Of a DNA stretch of 60,000 bases, positions 12,957-34,719 are shown in pieces; within the stretch, counting starts at the first letter, position 1, and every line of letters starts with the position of its first letter. A program made the translations under genes and the position numbers. The DNA comes from Cryptomeria japonica. Lineage: Eukaryota > Streptophyta > Pinopsida > Cupressales > Cupressaceae. The DNA lies in assembly GCF_030272615.1 (NCBI RefSeq), contig NC_081413.1, forward strand, positions 722,205,649 to 722,265,648, written 5' to 3'. The notes under the pieces were generated by a model, which saw nothing but the letters and a program-made list of their open reading frames with translations, searched no databases and was not told where the DNA came from.

Positions 12957-14046
12957 TTACCCGGGGACGCGTCCCCAACCTGAAAACCCCCGTCCCCGTC
13001 CCAGGGACGACGTTTCGGGGACTTGGGAACGGCCAGGGGACGTTTCCCCCCGTCCCCAAATTGCCCTGTTTTTGGAGGGGACGTCCCCGAAACAGGGGGA
13101 CACCTGCCCTAGCTTTGGGGGACGTCCGTACGTCCCGGGGACGGCTGGGGACGTCCCCAATCCATCCCGAGGATGGCCAGACGTCCCCCATTCTAAGGCC
13201 CTTAAAAAATATTAAAAAAATTTTAAAAGTTGTATTTTTAATTTTTTATTTAAATTTTCTAATATAGGCCCCTTATTAATTCAAATTGTTATTAAAAATA
13301 AAAAAATTTAAAAAATAACATTAATTAAATTTTAAATTTATTAATTTAATTCATAATTTTGACAATGAAACTATATGGCAGCAATGTAGCCTTTGGGCAT
13401 TTTGACACAGAGATTAGAAAATCGCCAAACTCAGCGAGTCAATAGAAAAATAACACCCAACGCCTTTATTAAAGTATAAGTTTTTTTGGCCTCGCGGGGC
13501 GCTGCCTTTCGACCCCGCCCTGTATCGTGACAGGGAGTGCGCAAGGGGCGCTGCCCCTTGACCCCACCTTGGGGGCGCTGCCTCCAAACCCCCGTTGAAA
13601 AATATGGGGGGAAACTGCATCAATCGAAGTAAGGAAAATTTAACCTCCGAGTCTATTGATATGCATATTGACAATGTGAATGAATTGAAATTCTGATTTA
13701 TGAATGCATAATTGCATATTGTGTATTGAGTATTAACAATGTTGTATGTTCAGAATTTACATTCTAAAATGTTTTCAACTTTTCATAGTATCATACACAT
13801 GCTATATCCATGTTTTATTATTTTCATATGAATATAATGTATGTATGCATGCTTTATCCATGTTTTCATATGAACATTTAGAATTTTGAAATTTTCCTAT
13901 ATATTTTAAATTTTTCCTATATTTTATATAGCCGTCCCCTTTGCCATCCCCCACCGTCCCCAAATTTGGCAAAAAAATTTGCCGTCCTGGAAACCCCTCC
14001 TGCCGTCCCCTGCCGTCCCCGTCCCGGAAACTCGGGGTAATATTTC
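12957..14046. mobile_element. Putative non-autonomous hAT-like DNA element
   Basis: Two GC-rich ends built from GGGGACG/CGTCCCC words (about 12957-13195 and 13930-14046) flank an AT-rich centre. The outer edges form a short inverted match, ttacccggggac on the left and cggggtaa on the right. A second GC-rich block at about 13490-13595 (ggggcgctgcc, gaccccgcc) resembles words seen in plant DNA transposons. There is no transposase frame. No clear 8-bp target duplication was found, so class and borders are uncertain. It ends about 310 bp before the first visible GLR exon. Confidence 0.4.
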
Positions 14047-14357
14047 TAACATTGAATAAACTGAAGACATAAGCAAACTTAAGAAATACGGTGTCTACAT
14101 GACCACACCAACATCATCTCCATTCATTATATGTTTCTTATTTCATGCTAGATCCTCGTTTGCTCGGTAGTTAAATCCTTCCTAATCAAGTTCCTATGAT
14201 GCATGAAGCTTCTGCCATAATGCTCCATTTTTCAATTTTGTAATTTATTGAGTCCACGGATCTTAGAGTGTAAGGGAGTCCTTGCTCTTGATTATTTTGA
14301 CTGAAAGGAAATAACGTCATGGCTGATATGTTCATTCAATGCCCATTATTATTTCAG
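14047..14357 (+). other. End of GLR intron upstream of first visible exon
   Basis: The T-rich stretch ending cattattatttcag at 14357 is a good splice acceptor. The next base pair continues a codon begun in an upstream exon, so this is intron and not 5' leader. No coding sequence is seen in it. Confidence 0.65.
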
Positions 14358-26537
<12,180 letters not shown>

Positions 26538-27335
26538 CATTGTTTTCTCTCGTGTCCTGTTCATCTAACAATGGCTCAAATGATATTCTGATGGCAAATA
26601 TGACAAGGGAGATATCAGCTAGCAAAGGCTGCTTGTTACAAAATGATTTTGTTAAAAAGTTTTTTGAGATGAAGGACTATAGCTGCTCAGTTGGTATCAA
26701 TTTACACAAGCACATTAATCAGGATTAAGTCTTGTTTGATGAAGTAAAAAGAGAATTGTCATTTAATTTAGCTGCTATCTTTATTGGTTCCAGTTTGGAA
26801 ATTTATTTGGAATGTCTATAATGGGTGTGTCGAATTGAACCATATTATTATTATCTTTAACTCCACTGTTCCTCTTAGACAAGCACTGGTAGCTTTTATG
26901 ATAGCATATGAAAAATGGACTGATAATTGATAGTTAATTGATACTATGATATGCAATGCAAATGATTTAAAGCTAAATGATTATGTTTAATGAGAAATGC
27001 TAAATTGCTTAAAACTCACAGATGCATGAGTTTATTCAAATTGTTAATTTGAAAACTAACTCTTTTCCAACTTAAACTCCTACTTTTGAGAGAATAAGAT
27101 AATTTGTTTGAAATTAACGGTCATAATCAGAACTGCAAATTTGGATGACTGTGAACAAAGGTGAAGGTTGAGAGAAAGGGGGAAAAAGAAGACAAGTGTC
27201 ACTCATATCACCTTGACTGGGTTGAAGGAATCTAGGGATGGTTGGAGAAGATTTAGGCATGAGAGGAGAAGTGGATTCAAGTTCTTCTTAAGATATAGAG
27301 ATGTTAGAGAGAATATAGAAGAAGGTTAGGAAATA
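26538..27335. other. GLR 3' flank
   Basis: Contains the GLR 3' untranslated region and downstream DNA. No gene is seen. The short frame 26540-26728 directly after the stop codon shows no protein similarity. No confident poly(A) signal was picked. Confidence 0.5.
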
Positions 27336-27739
27336 TGTGTACACGATATTTCATTTATTTTGGAAGTTGGAGTTAAGTGGCTAATAAATGTTTTATTTAT
27401 TTTAATTTCGTTGAATTAATTTAGCTACATGATGGATGAGTTGGAGATGGAAGATGGAAGATGGATTGGAAAAGGGGATTAAACAATTAAGAAATTATTT
27501 AATTAATGAGACTATAGGATAGAAGAACAACCATTAAATATTAGATATTTAATTGATTGATTAGAAGAAAAAGATTAACGAATTAATTAATAAAATGTTT
27601 CAATTAAATTAATTAATAGAAGAATATGGTATGAATTAAATAAATTAATCTTTTCAAATTAACTATTTAATAGAAGAATAATTATTAAATAAATATAAAT
27701 ATTTATTTAATTGTTCATCACCATTTTTATGTGTATACA
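27336..27739 (-). repeat. 3' LTR of element D
   Basis: A 404-bp AT-rich segment with inverted ends (tgtgtacac on the left, gtgtataca on the right), directly beside the polypurine tract. The matching 5' LTR is outside the window, so the borders rest on the ends alone. Confidence 0.45.
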
Positions 27740-27753
27740 TTTTGCCCCTCTTT
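27740..27753 (-). other. Polypurine tract of element D
   Basis: Minus AAAGAGGGGCAAAA immediately before the LTR start TGTATACAC, as needed for plus-strand priming. Confidence 0.55.
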
Positions 27754-28310
27754 GAAATGATGTCGAGACAATTTTGTTTCAAAAATTAAATCGAGTCTTG
27801 ATAATGCGCTTGTCGGAGATAAAAATCTTGATTGTGTGACCTCTTGGGAGATTGATCGTGAAATTATTGAAAATTTTGGATAAGCGATTGATCTCACGAT
27901 AATTGAAAAGGTCTTTCAATTAAATTTATTTGTGAAAAATAAATAAAATTGCCCCACTTAAAAGCATTAATTACCCTTCCAAATGGTTTTGCATCCTTGT
28001 CAGCTTGTGGAGTGAAAAGAATTGGCTTACTAGTGCTGACAGAATGGTGATTCCATTTGAGAACCATCGATTTGAGTGTGTACGATGGTATTAGCGACCT
28101 CCTGAGTATCGTTATTTGGTATGTACCTTATCCCAAGCTGCTTTACAACTTGTCGTACCAATTTCCTTGTTTTTTAGCATGTTTTATGGTTTGTTTTTAA
28201 TTTTTCGATTTTTCGAGTTTGCGTGTTAGTGCTTTTCCTCCGTTGGTTTGTGCTTTTGCTTTTTAGGTTCTTGCTTTTGTTATTTAGTGCATATGAATGT
28301 TTGGTTACCA
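27754..28310. other. 3' untranslated region of element D
   Basis: No frame or known motif; it sits between the polypurine tract and the tandem repeats. Confidence 0.4.
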
Positions 28311-28530
28311 CTTTTGTTTTGAATGTTAGTGCTTTTATAGATTTCTCGCTTTTGACTCGTGTGTTCGCGCATATGTTAAAAAGGCTAGTGTTTTTGAATG
28401 ATTTAGCGCCTTTGACTTGTCGGTTAGCACATATGTTGAAAAGGTTAGCATGTTTGTTTGATTTAGCGCCTGTGATTAATAGAATAACGCTTTTGTTGAA
28501 AAGGTTAGCGCTTTTATATGATTTATATGA
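28311..28530. repeat. 60-bp tandem repeats in 3' region of element D
   Basis: Diverged units at 28311-28370, 28371-28430, 28431-28490 and a partial one at 28491-28530, sharing atgttgaaaaggttagc and gatttagcgcct. The + strand frame shows a 20-residue period (AHMLKRL...DLAP). Tat-lineage elements often carry tandem repeats here and can seed satellite DNA. Confidence 0.85.
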
Positions 28531-28559
28531 ATTTGTTTGATTTTGTCTATGTTGAAATT

Positions 28560-28920
28560 CATTGAGATGATTTGATTTAGGCATTTTGATTCACAAATGT
28601 GATTGATAGGTATTCAATTGATGTCTTGGTTGATAGAAATTTTGATAATGTTGATTGATAGGATAAACGATTTATTGATTTGATCGGTAGATTGATAGAT
28701 TAGCTCTAAGAGACCGATTCAGTTTTTGATAGAGCATAACATAGTTTGATTGAACTCATTGATTGATAGAAAACCATGATTGATAGCTTTAGGTTGATTT
28801 GATAGCCTGATTTGCTTGGTTGAAAAGATTTATCAATTGTTGATGTGATACAGTGATAGATTAGCGATCTCTTTGGTTTGATAGATACATGATTGATAGA
28901 GATCAAATTCTCTTCTTAAA
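28560..28920. repeat. gattgatag-rich simple repeat
   Basis: The words ttgatagg, gattgataga and tagattgata recur irregularly over about 360 bp just before the PMD frame. Confidence 0.6.
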
Positions 28921-28923
28921 TAG

Positions 28924-30814
28924 GAGAAACTAGATGTACTCCAGTGTCGGGAGAAATTTTCGGTCATGTGCCATTTAGTGTCAAAGCTTACACAGGCTGA
29001 GATTAGACATATACTAGATGCCCGCGGATTACGCCATTTGTTGTACATGCTTGATATTACCCATAATAGGAGATTGTTGACTTCCTTAGCAGACAAATGG
29101 CATAGCGAGCATAACACTTTCCACCTGCCCACTGGTGAGATTAGTGTGACACTCAAGGATGTCTACAAGATTCTTCACATCCCCGTGACTGATGAGTTAG
29201 TCCAGTATGATTTTTAGGATCTTGGAGGGACAGAGGCTTGCAGAGCCGTATTTGGTGATGAGAGAATTTTCAGAGGAGAGATCTGATGGGAGGATATGAT
29301 CATGTACTACGAGACTCTCCCAGTGATTCTTGTTGGTTTGATTGGCGGATTCATATGTCCAGACAAGAGATCTCAAGGTTTCGTTGTTGGTTGGGGTGAG
29401 ATTCTATAGAGCATGATGCAACATCAAACTCGATATGCGTGGGGTGTTTGCATGTTTGCTCATTTGTATCATGATCTTCATCAAGTTGTTTTTTATGATA
29501 GTGCTAGTCTGTCTACAGGATGCACGCTTTTACAGGTCTGGTGCTGGGAGCACATTGCTATTACTCGGCCTAACCATCATAGAGTTTGTGGTGAGAGGCA
29601 GTCATATGTCTATTTATATGCAGGTATCCATACTTAGCATAAGTTGGGTAAGATGGAGTATTGGCATTGGGTTCTGGATTCATTGGACAATGTCATTTGG
29701 AGACCTTATATCGATTGTGAGCCATGGATGGATGATGCACAGACATTACCATATATTTTGCAGAGTAGATATTTGATTGGTCGTACTCCATACATTATTG
29801 AGCGACAGTTGATGAGTCGCATTTTGAGACAGTTTGGTATTAATCAACACATGCCTATTGGTGTCAATATATATGCACGATAGTACAAGGATAGGCGAGA
29901 TTGGGGACCTTCTTTGTCTTTTGAGATAGCACGCACAGAGTTTCTGGCTACTCCTAAGGTGGCTTATGATTTGAGATTACACATTCTAGATCCTGGGGTG
30001 ACTGTGGATTATGCTCAGTACACGCTTGCACACCCTTTTCCTCGGATTACCGATCCAGCAAACCCTCCTCCTAGCTCAGGAGATGAGTATGATGATTCAG
30101 ATGATCCCATTATTAGGATACGGAGACGAAGATGAGAGCTTAGAGCTACTTGAGAGGCCGAAGGTGAGGGAGATGAGGGAGATGGAAGCAGAGGCGATAG
30201 GCAACCCGGACGGAGAGGAGGTCGATTGAGAGTCTGTGGAGGACCTTTTGGATCGGTTGACAAGGTTGGGAGACCACTTCCCATGGGTGGGAGAGATGCA
30301 GGACGGATCGGGAGGGATACAGGCAAGGCAGGTATGACATTAGTGAGAGGATTACCCTCTATAGGAGGAGGCAGAAGCATTGGACTAGATGGGGGTTGCA
30401 GGAGATACATTGATTTTGGTCAGATTCAGCCAGACCCTAGGGTTATTGTAGCTCATGGTGGAGAGGAGGATTTAGAGTATCATGTTCCTCTCATTAGGCA
30501 ACGGGTTCTAAGGGCTACTCGGGATGAGATTCCAACATGTGGAGAGGGAGGTGGAGGTGAGGGGATTCGAGATCATGTTCCTCAATAAGATGTGCCAGAG
30601 AAGGAGACCTTGGATAGTCTCAAAGCACAAATAGATCAGCTTAGGGTACAGGTGCAGACATTCATGACAGAGAGAGACAATGTTGTTAGGAGACAACAGG
30701 ATACTCGGGGTCTTCTTGATCACATTCAACAGGTTGGATCTGACACTCTCTCAGTTGATACCGTCAGAGCACTATTTCAGTTTGGGAAGGAGACAACACA
30801 CTGACGATGATTAT
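28924..30814 (+). pseudogene. Plant mobile domain (PMD) protein, part 1, antisense in element D
   Basis: One continuous frame with no shift. It starts EKLDVLQ, then LTQAEIRHILDARGLRHLL, DKWHSEHNTFHLPTGEI and VTLKDVYKILHIPV, a good match to the N-terminal half of the plant mobile domain (PF10536). It continues through WGVCMFAHLYHDLHQ and a long W-rich middle, then a Pro/Asp-rich and Gly/Arg-rich linker and a coiled-coil-like stretch (LDSLKAQIDQLRVQVQTFM). Ten in-frame stops (at 29215, 29284, 29407, 29635, 29881, 30133, 30151, 30586, 30802, 30808) break it. PMD genes are known as passengers of plant transposons. The frame resumes at 32213. Confidence 0.75.
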
Positions 30815-32207
30815 TGTTGGCATTTGATTGAAGATTGCATTAATGAAGTTTAAGTATTGTCATTGATGTCAATTGTAATCGATAATGAAGTTGTAATGCA
30901 ACTGGTAGTTGAGCTAGTGAAGGAAATCGATATTACTTAAGAAGCAGTGAGATCAACCGGTAATCTTACCTATTGATATGCCAAACCCTAACCGATGGAG
31001 CTTGGTGAATCGGTTGTGTTGATTTATGATCAAACGGTGATTGATGATGATTATGCCACGTATCCATGATGCCTGTGATGAGTTTCAAGTGGTTTTTGGT
31101 GCATAGAGATAATTGTTTTATCTTGGGAATGAGTGAGTGCATAGCGTGAAGAGCAAATCGTGTGATGAGTTACAGGATTCGATGAAGCGGTGATCAAGGA
31201 GCGGTCGAGGTTGTCTTGTACAATGTGCAGTGATTTTTTATGTAATCTAACAATCATGTTTGAACTGATTTATTTGTAATCTCTATGAGACCTTAGGTTT
31301 GTGATGTGTTACCGACCTATTGTTTTGCTTATAAGGTTGATGAGTTGTTTTTTTGTAGTGTTGACAATTTTGGTTAAGTGTCAGTGTGATTGATTGTCTA
31401 ACCTGAAGGAGTATCTGCAAGATGTTTGAAGGCAGATAGGAGCATGAAAAGGATCTGATCAAGCAGAGTGGTGTTATTTACCAGATCAACAAATCCTTGT
31501 TGTTCTCTAACAATTACAACAGTTAAATCCCTTAATCGGGTAAACTTTAACAGGCGTAGTGCTATATAAATCCTCTAACCAGGTGATCCATTAGCTTGGA
31601 TTTCAAATCCTCTATCGAGGTTACTCCTAACAAAGTATTGCTTCTAACAGGGCATTATAGTCAATCCCTTAACCGGGTGGTCCCTAACAAGATATGTTCC
31701 TAACAAGACATTTTGTAAAAGCTTTAACAAGATTGGCTCCTAATAGGGTGAACTTCAGAAGAGTTCAGAATACTTGTGGGTATTCATCCCCACTATGGTT
31801 TTTCTCATTTGGGTTTCCATGTCAGAAATCATTGTGTCAAGTGGTGAATGGTTTTTGTGGTTATGTTTTGATACAGTTAATTTTCTTAATTGATAAAGCC
31901 ACTTAGTTATGTTAAGATGACCGATAGTAATATGAAATGTGCTTTTACTATTGTGAGTAAGAGGTTTGATGTTTTGGTTTAATGGTTTGAGAGTTTCAGA
32001 GTTGTTACACTGTTATTTTGTTATGTCAGTTAACTGGTTAACTTGACAATGCAGTTGCAGTTTATTACTCAGTGTTGAACCAGTTAGTTCTGTGATTGAT
32101 TTGTGAGTTGGTTTTTGAGTTTGGTGAAAGTTTAGTCAGTTTTCTGTCTACTGATGCACCCCCCTCTCAGTAGTTGTCTGGATCCTTATTGATTCATCAT
32201 ATCATCA
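30815..32207 (+). repeat. Solo LTR (Copia-like) inside the PMD frame
   Basis: 1393 bp, from TGTTGGCATT to CATATCATCA, flanked by a perfect 5-bp target duplication attat (30810-30814 and 32208-32212). It ends with the C-run U5 signature TGATGCACCCCCCTCTCAGT, and contains ccactatggtttttctc and gggtttccatgt, which correspond to segments of the LTRs of A, B and C. It is in + orientation, opposite to A, B and C. No internal sequence remains, as expected after LTR-LTR recombination. Confidence 0.88.
31564..31572 (+). promoter_or_regulatory. Possible TATA box in solo LTR
   Basis: ctatataaa about 750 bp into the LTR; weak motif call. Confidence 0.25.
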
Positions 32208-32212
32208 ATTAT

Positions 32213-32391
32213 ATGAGGATTTAGTCATAGAGAGCTAGATGGAAGGTAGCTATCATACTACTGTAAGGATGGATACTAGCAACGATGGAGTCATGGGACC
32301 TCCTCAGAGGAGTGGTGATCATGGGGGACAACCATCTAGAGGATCTTCTCACCCACAACCACAGAGACAGACAAAGTCAGGTGGCAGTGGT
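32213..32391 (+). pseudogene. PMD protein frame, part 2
   Basis: Removing the solo LTR with one target copy restores the same frame: YEDLVIES, a stop (TAG at 32236), then TTVRMDTSNDGVMGPPQRSG and a Gly/Ser/Gln-rich tail (SHPQPQRQTKSGGSG). It is cut by element A at 32392 and would resume at 54104, where stops follow quickly, so the protein probably ended near there. Confidence 0.6.
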
Positions 32392-32793
32392 TGTTAGGTC
32401 CCGAAGACAACTGAGAGGGGAGGGGGGTGAATCAGTTATCCAATAAATTCAAACCAAAACCAACTTAACCAAAACTTAATGTTTAATACCGGTAAACGTT
32501 AAATCCAATGATAATGTACTGCTCAAAATATCATTTTCATATGCTGGATTTAGTACCGATTTAGCTCTGATTTTCTTTCTTCAAACCTTCCTTTAATCTT
32601 CAATGATGTCTGTGTGTATAGCTCTACTTATATTCGCATAAACCTTATTACAATCCTTTTTCCAATCCTATATCAATCTCACAAATGAGATCTTACATTT
32701 ATATCATAACCTAAGACCAAATGAGTAGGTCGACTCACTAAGGATATTACAATGAAATCAATTACAAATGAATCAATATGTGATGCATGATAT
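32392..32793 (-). repeat. Element A 3' LTR, outer part
   Basis: Matches 53061 onward closely, but lacks about 285 bp present there (about 53165-53449). Interrupted at 32793 by element B. Confidence 0.88.
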
Positions 32794-34299
32794 TGTTAGT
32801 TAGATGAGAGGGGGGGTGAATCAGATAAACTCACAATTCAATGTTCTGATCAGATTCAACCTCGGTAGCACTTACTTGATATGCAACTATGACTGTAAAT
32901 CATTCAAACTCATAAATAGATAAACTTGAAACATCAAAACACATTTAACACCAGATTTAGCATGGAAACCCAAATAGGGAAAAACCACTGTGGGATTTCA
33001 AACCCACAAGAAAATACACTCTTCTAGAGTATGCTCAGTTAAAAGCAAATCCTTTTAAAGATTACATACACATTGTTAGATGTGACTCGGTTAAGGGATT
33101 TCCCTCAGATCTATTAGGATCTTGCACTTTGTTAGAAGTGGCATTGTCAAAGGATTTCAAACACTCATTCAGAATGTTACCTTCCTAGAGGATTTACAAA
33201 TAAGACTGTTAGGTCCACTCGGTTAAGAGATTTCCTATCACTTACAAAAATAAATAACAGTAGTAAAATATATCTGCAACTTCACATCTGAAATGCTAAA
33301 GCAGATTCTATGTGCTCAAGATAATCTTGTCAAAAGACTTATCTTTCTCCTTGTTGGGCTTCACACTTTGTTCTTTAAACAGATTTTGAATCTTCTGTAG
33401 CATCACTGTGGTTCTATTTTCCCACATACTTTGTTCTTCAGCTTTTCCTTATTTATAAGCAATTCCTAACTGCTTAATCTGCTTAATCTCCTTAATCACA
33501 TTTCCCATGATTAATCTTAGCCATCAGTTCTTCAAACTTGACTAGGTTCATTGTATCCTTCGAACTGAAAAACGTTTTATTTTGCCTTGAAACTTGTATT
33601 CCTTCCTTGGTACTTGTGTTCGATTATAGCCGTTCAATCTGTGTTGTAGATTTGACTCTTAAATTTTCATTGCCGTTGAGCCTTAACAAACTTCTTGCAC
33701 GACATTCCAATCTTCTATAAATCTCTAGCTCATTGGCATCCTTCATTTAATAATGCATTCACTCATTTAATGCATTCTGTTACTGCTCGGTTGATACTCG
33801 GTTAATATTGAACTTTACTCAGTAGATATTCTCGTCTCGGTTGCTTCTGCTCAATGACTGATAAACTTGAAGTTTACCGACTAGCTCCTTGCTCGGTAAA
33901 ATAGAATAGTGTCAAACCTTTACTCATTCTGTTGCATGAAATCTTTTCTCCTTCTTGTTCAGTCTTCAAATACACATATATAGGATATCAAAACAATCAA
34001 AACATTATAATCTCATCATTGTCTAACTCAGTAATAGTTGCCCATTGAATAACTTATTACTCCCCTTCATTTTCACATTCTTTCTGTGTCACTTATCGAC
34101 ATCTTTAAACTCATGAAAACATACTCTTTAAGATATGACAACATCATACTGAATCAGAAAATCAATTGCTTGACATCAATTACAAAATAACAATATTAAG
34201 ACAATAATCATCCTTTATCAATAATCTCCAACAACCTTCTCAATATCCTCATACCAACAAACTTACTGTAATGCCAACAATCTTCCCTTAATGCCAACA
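32794..34299 (-). repeat. Element B 3' LTR
   Basis: 1506 bp. By eye the first 345 bp differ from the other B LTR at about 13 positions (near 4%), mostly transitions, apart from the length of the G run. Confidence 0.9.
33449..33458 (-). promoter_or_regulatory. TATA box in element B LTR
   Basis: TTATAAATAA on the minus strand; the same site is kept in the other B LTR (about 47299-47308). Confidence 0.4.
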
Positions 34300-34432
34300 A
34301 TCTCCCCCTTTGGCATTGATGACGATACCAACATGATTTATTCTAATTGATTTGAACGCTGTTAATCTTCTCCTATTATCATTAGTCTTCTCCCCTTGTC
34401 ATTAGTCTTCTCCCCCTTTGACAACAATGCCA
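34300..34432 (-). other. Multiple polypurine tracts of element B
   Basis: Minus AAAGGGGGAGAT lies at the LTR edge (34300-34312). Further inside are AAGGGGAGAAGACTAATGA and AAAGGGGGAGAAGAC (34370-34432). Several such tracts near the 3' LTR are a known Sirevirus trait. Confidence 0.65.
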
Positions 34433-34719
34433 AAAGTAAGACTGATCCATGATTACTTCTCTTGTGAAGTAATTTTCTTGTTGTTAATGTATCTCGGTTA
34501 GAGCATCTTGTCTTCATTCACTATTTCCTGCACAACTTTAGACAACCTTCTAAAGTGTGTAAATCAACATCAACTCACAAATAGTATTTTGTAGAGTCAT
34601 AGAATTGATGCTTTCACCGAACTCTGTTAGTGAGTACTAGATAGGAGTAGGACCCCTAACTTACTTCTGAGATACTCAAAAGTGTCCCTTGACAGTGGCT
34701 TTGTGAAGATGTCTGCAAT

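Noticed and set aside
12928-13215. Several overlapping frames rich in Pro, Arg and Gly
   Set aside because: They arise from the GC-rich end of the hAT-like element and overlap in several frames on both strands.
14339-14357. ATG at 14339 as the GLR start
   Set aside because: It falls in the polypyrimidine tract and acceptor of an intron, and would leave out the signal peptide and first strands of the domain.
26540-26728. 62-codon frame right after the GLR stop
   Set aside because: It is in the 3' untranslated region, with no splice sites or similarity.
28174-28584. Minus frame rich in Lys and Asn, and plus frame rich in Leu
   Set aside because: Both cover the 60-bp tandem repeats; no protein family fits.
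30015-30410. Minus-strand Pro/Ser-rich frame
   Set aside because: Shadow of the Gly/Arg-rich linker of the PMD frame on the other strand.
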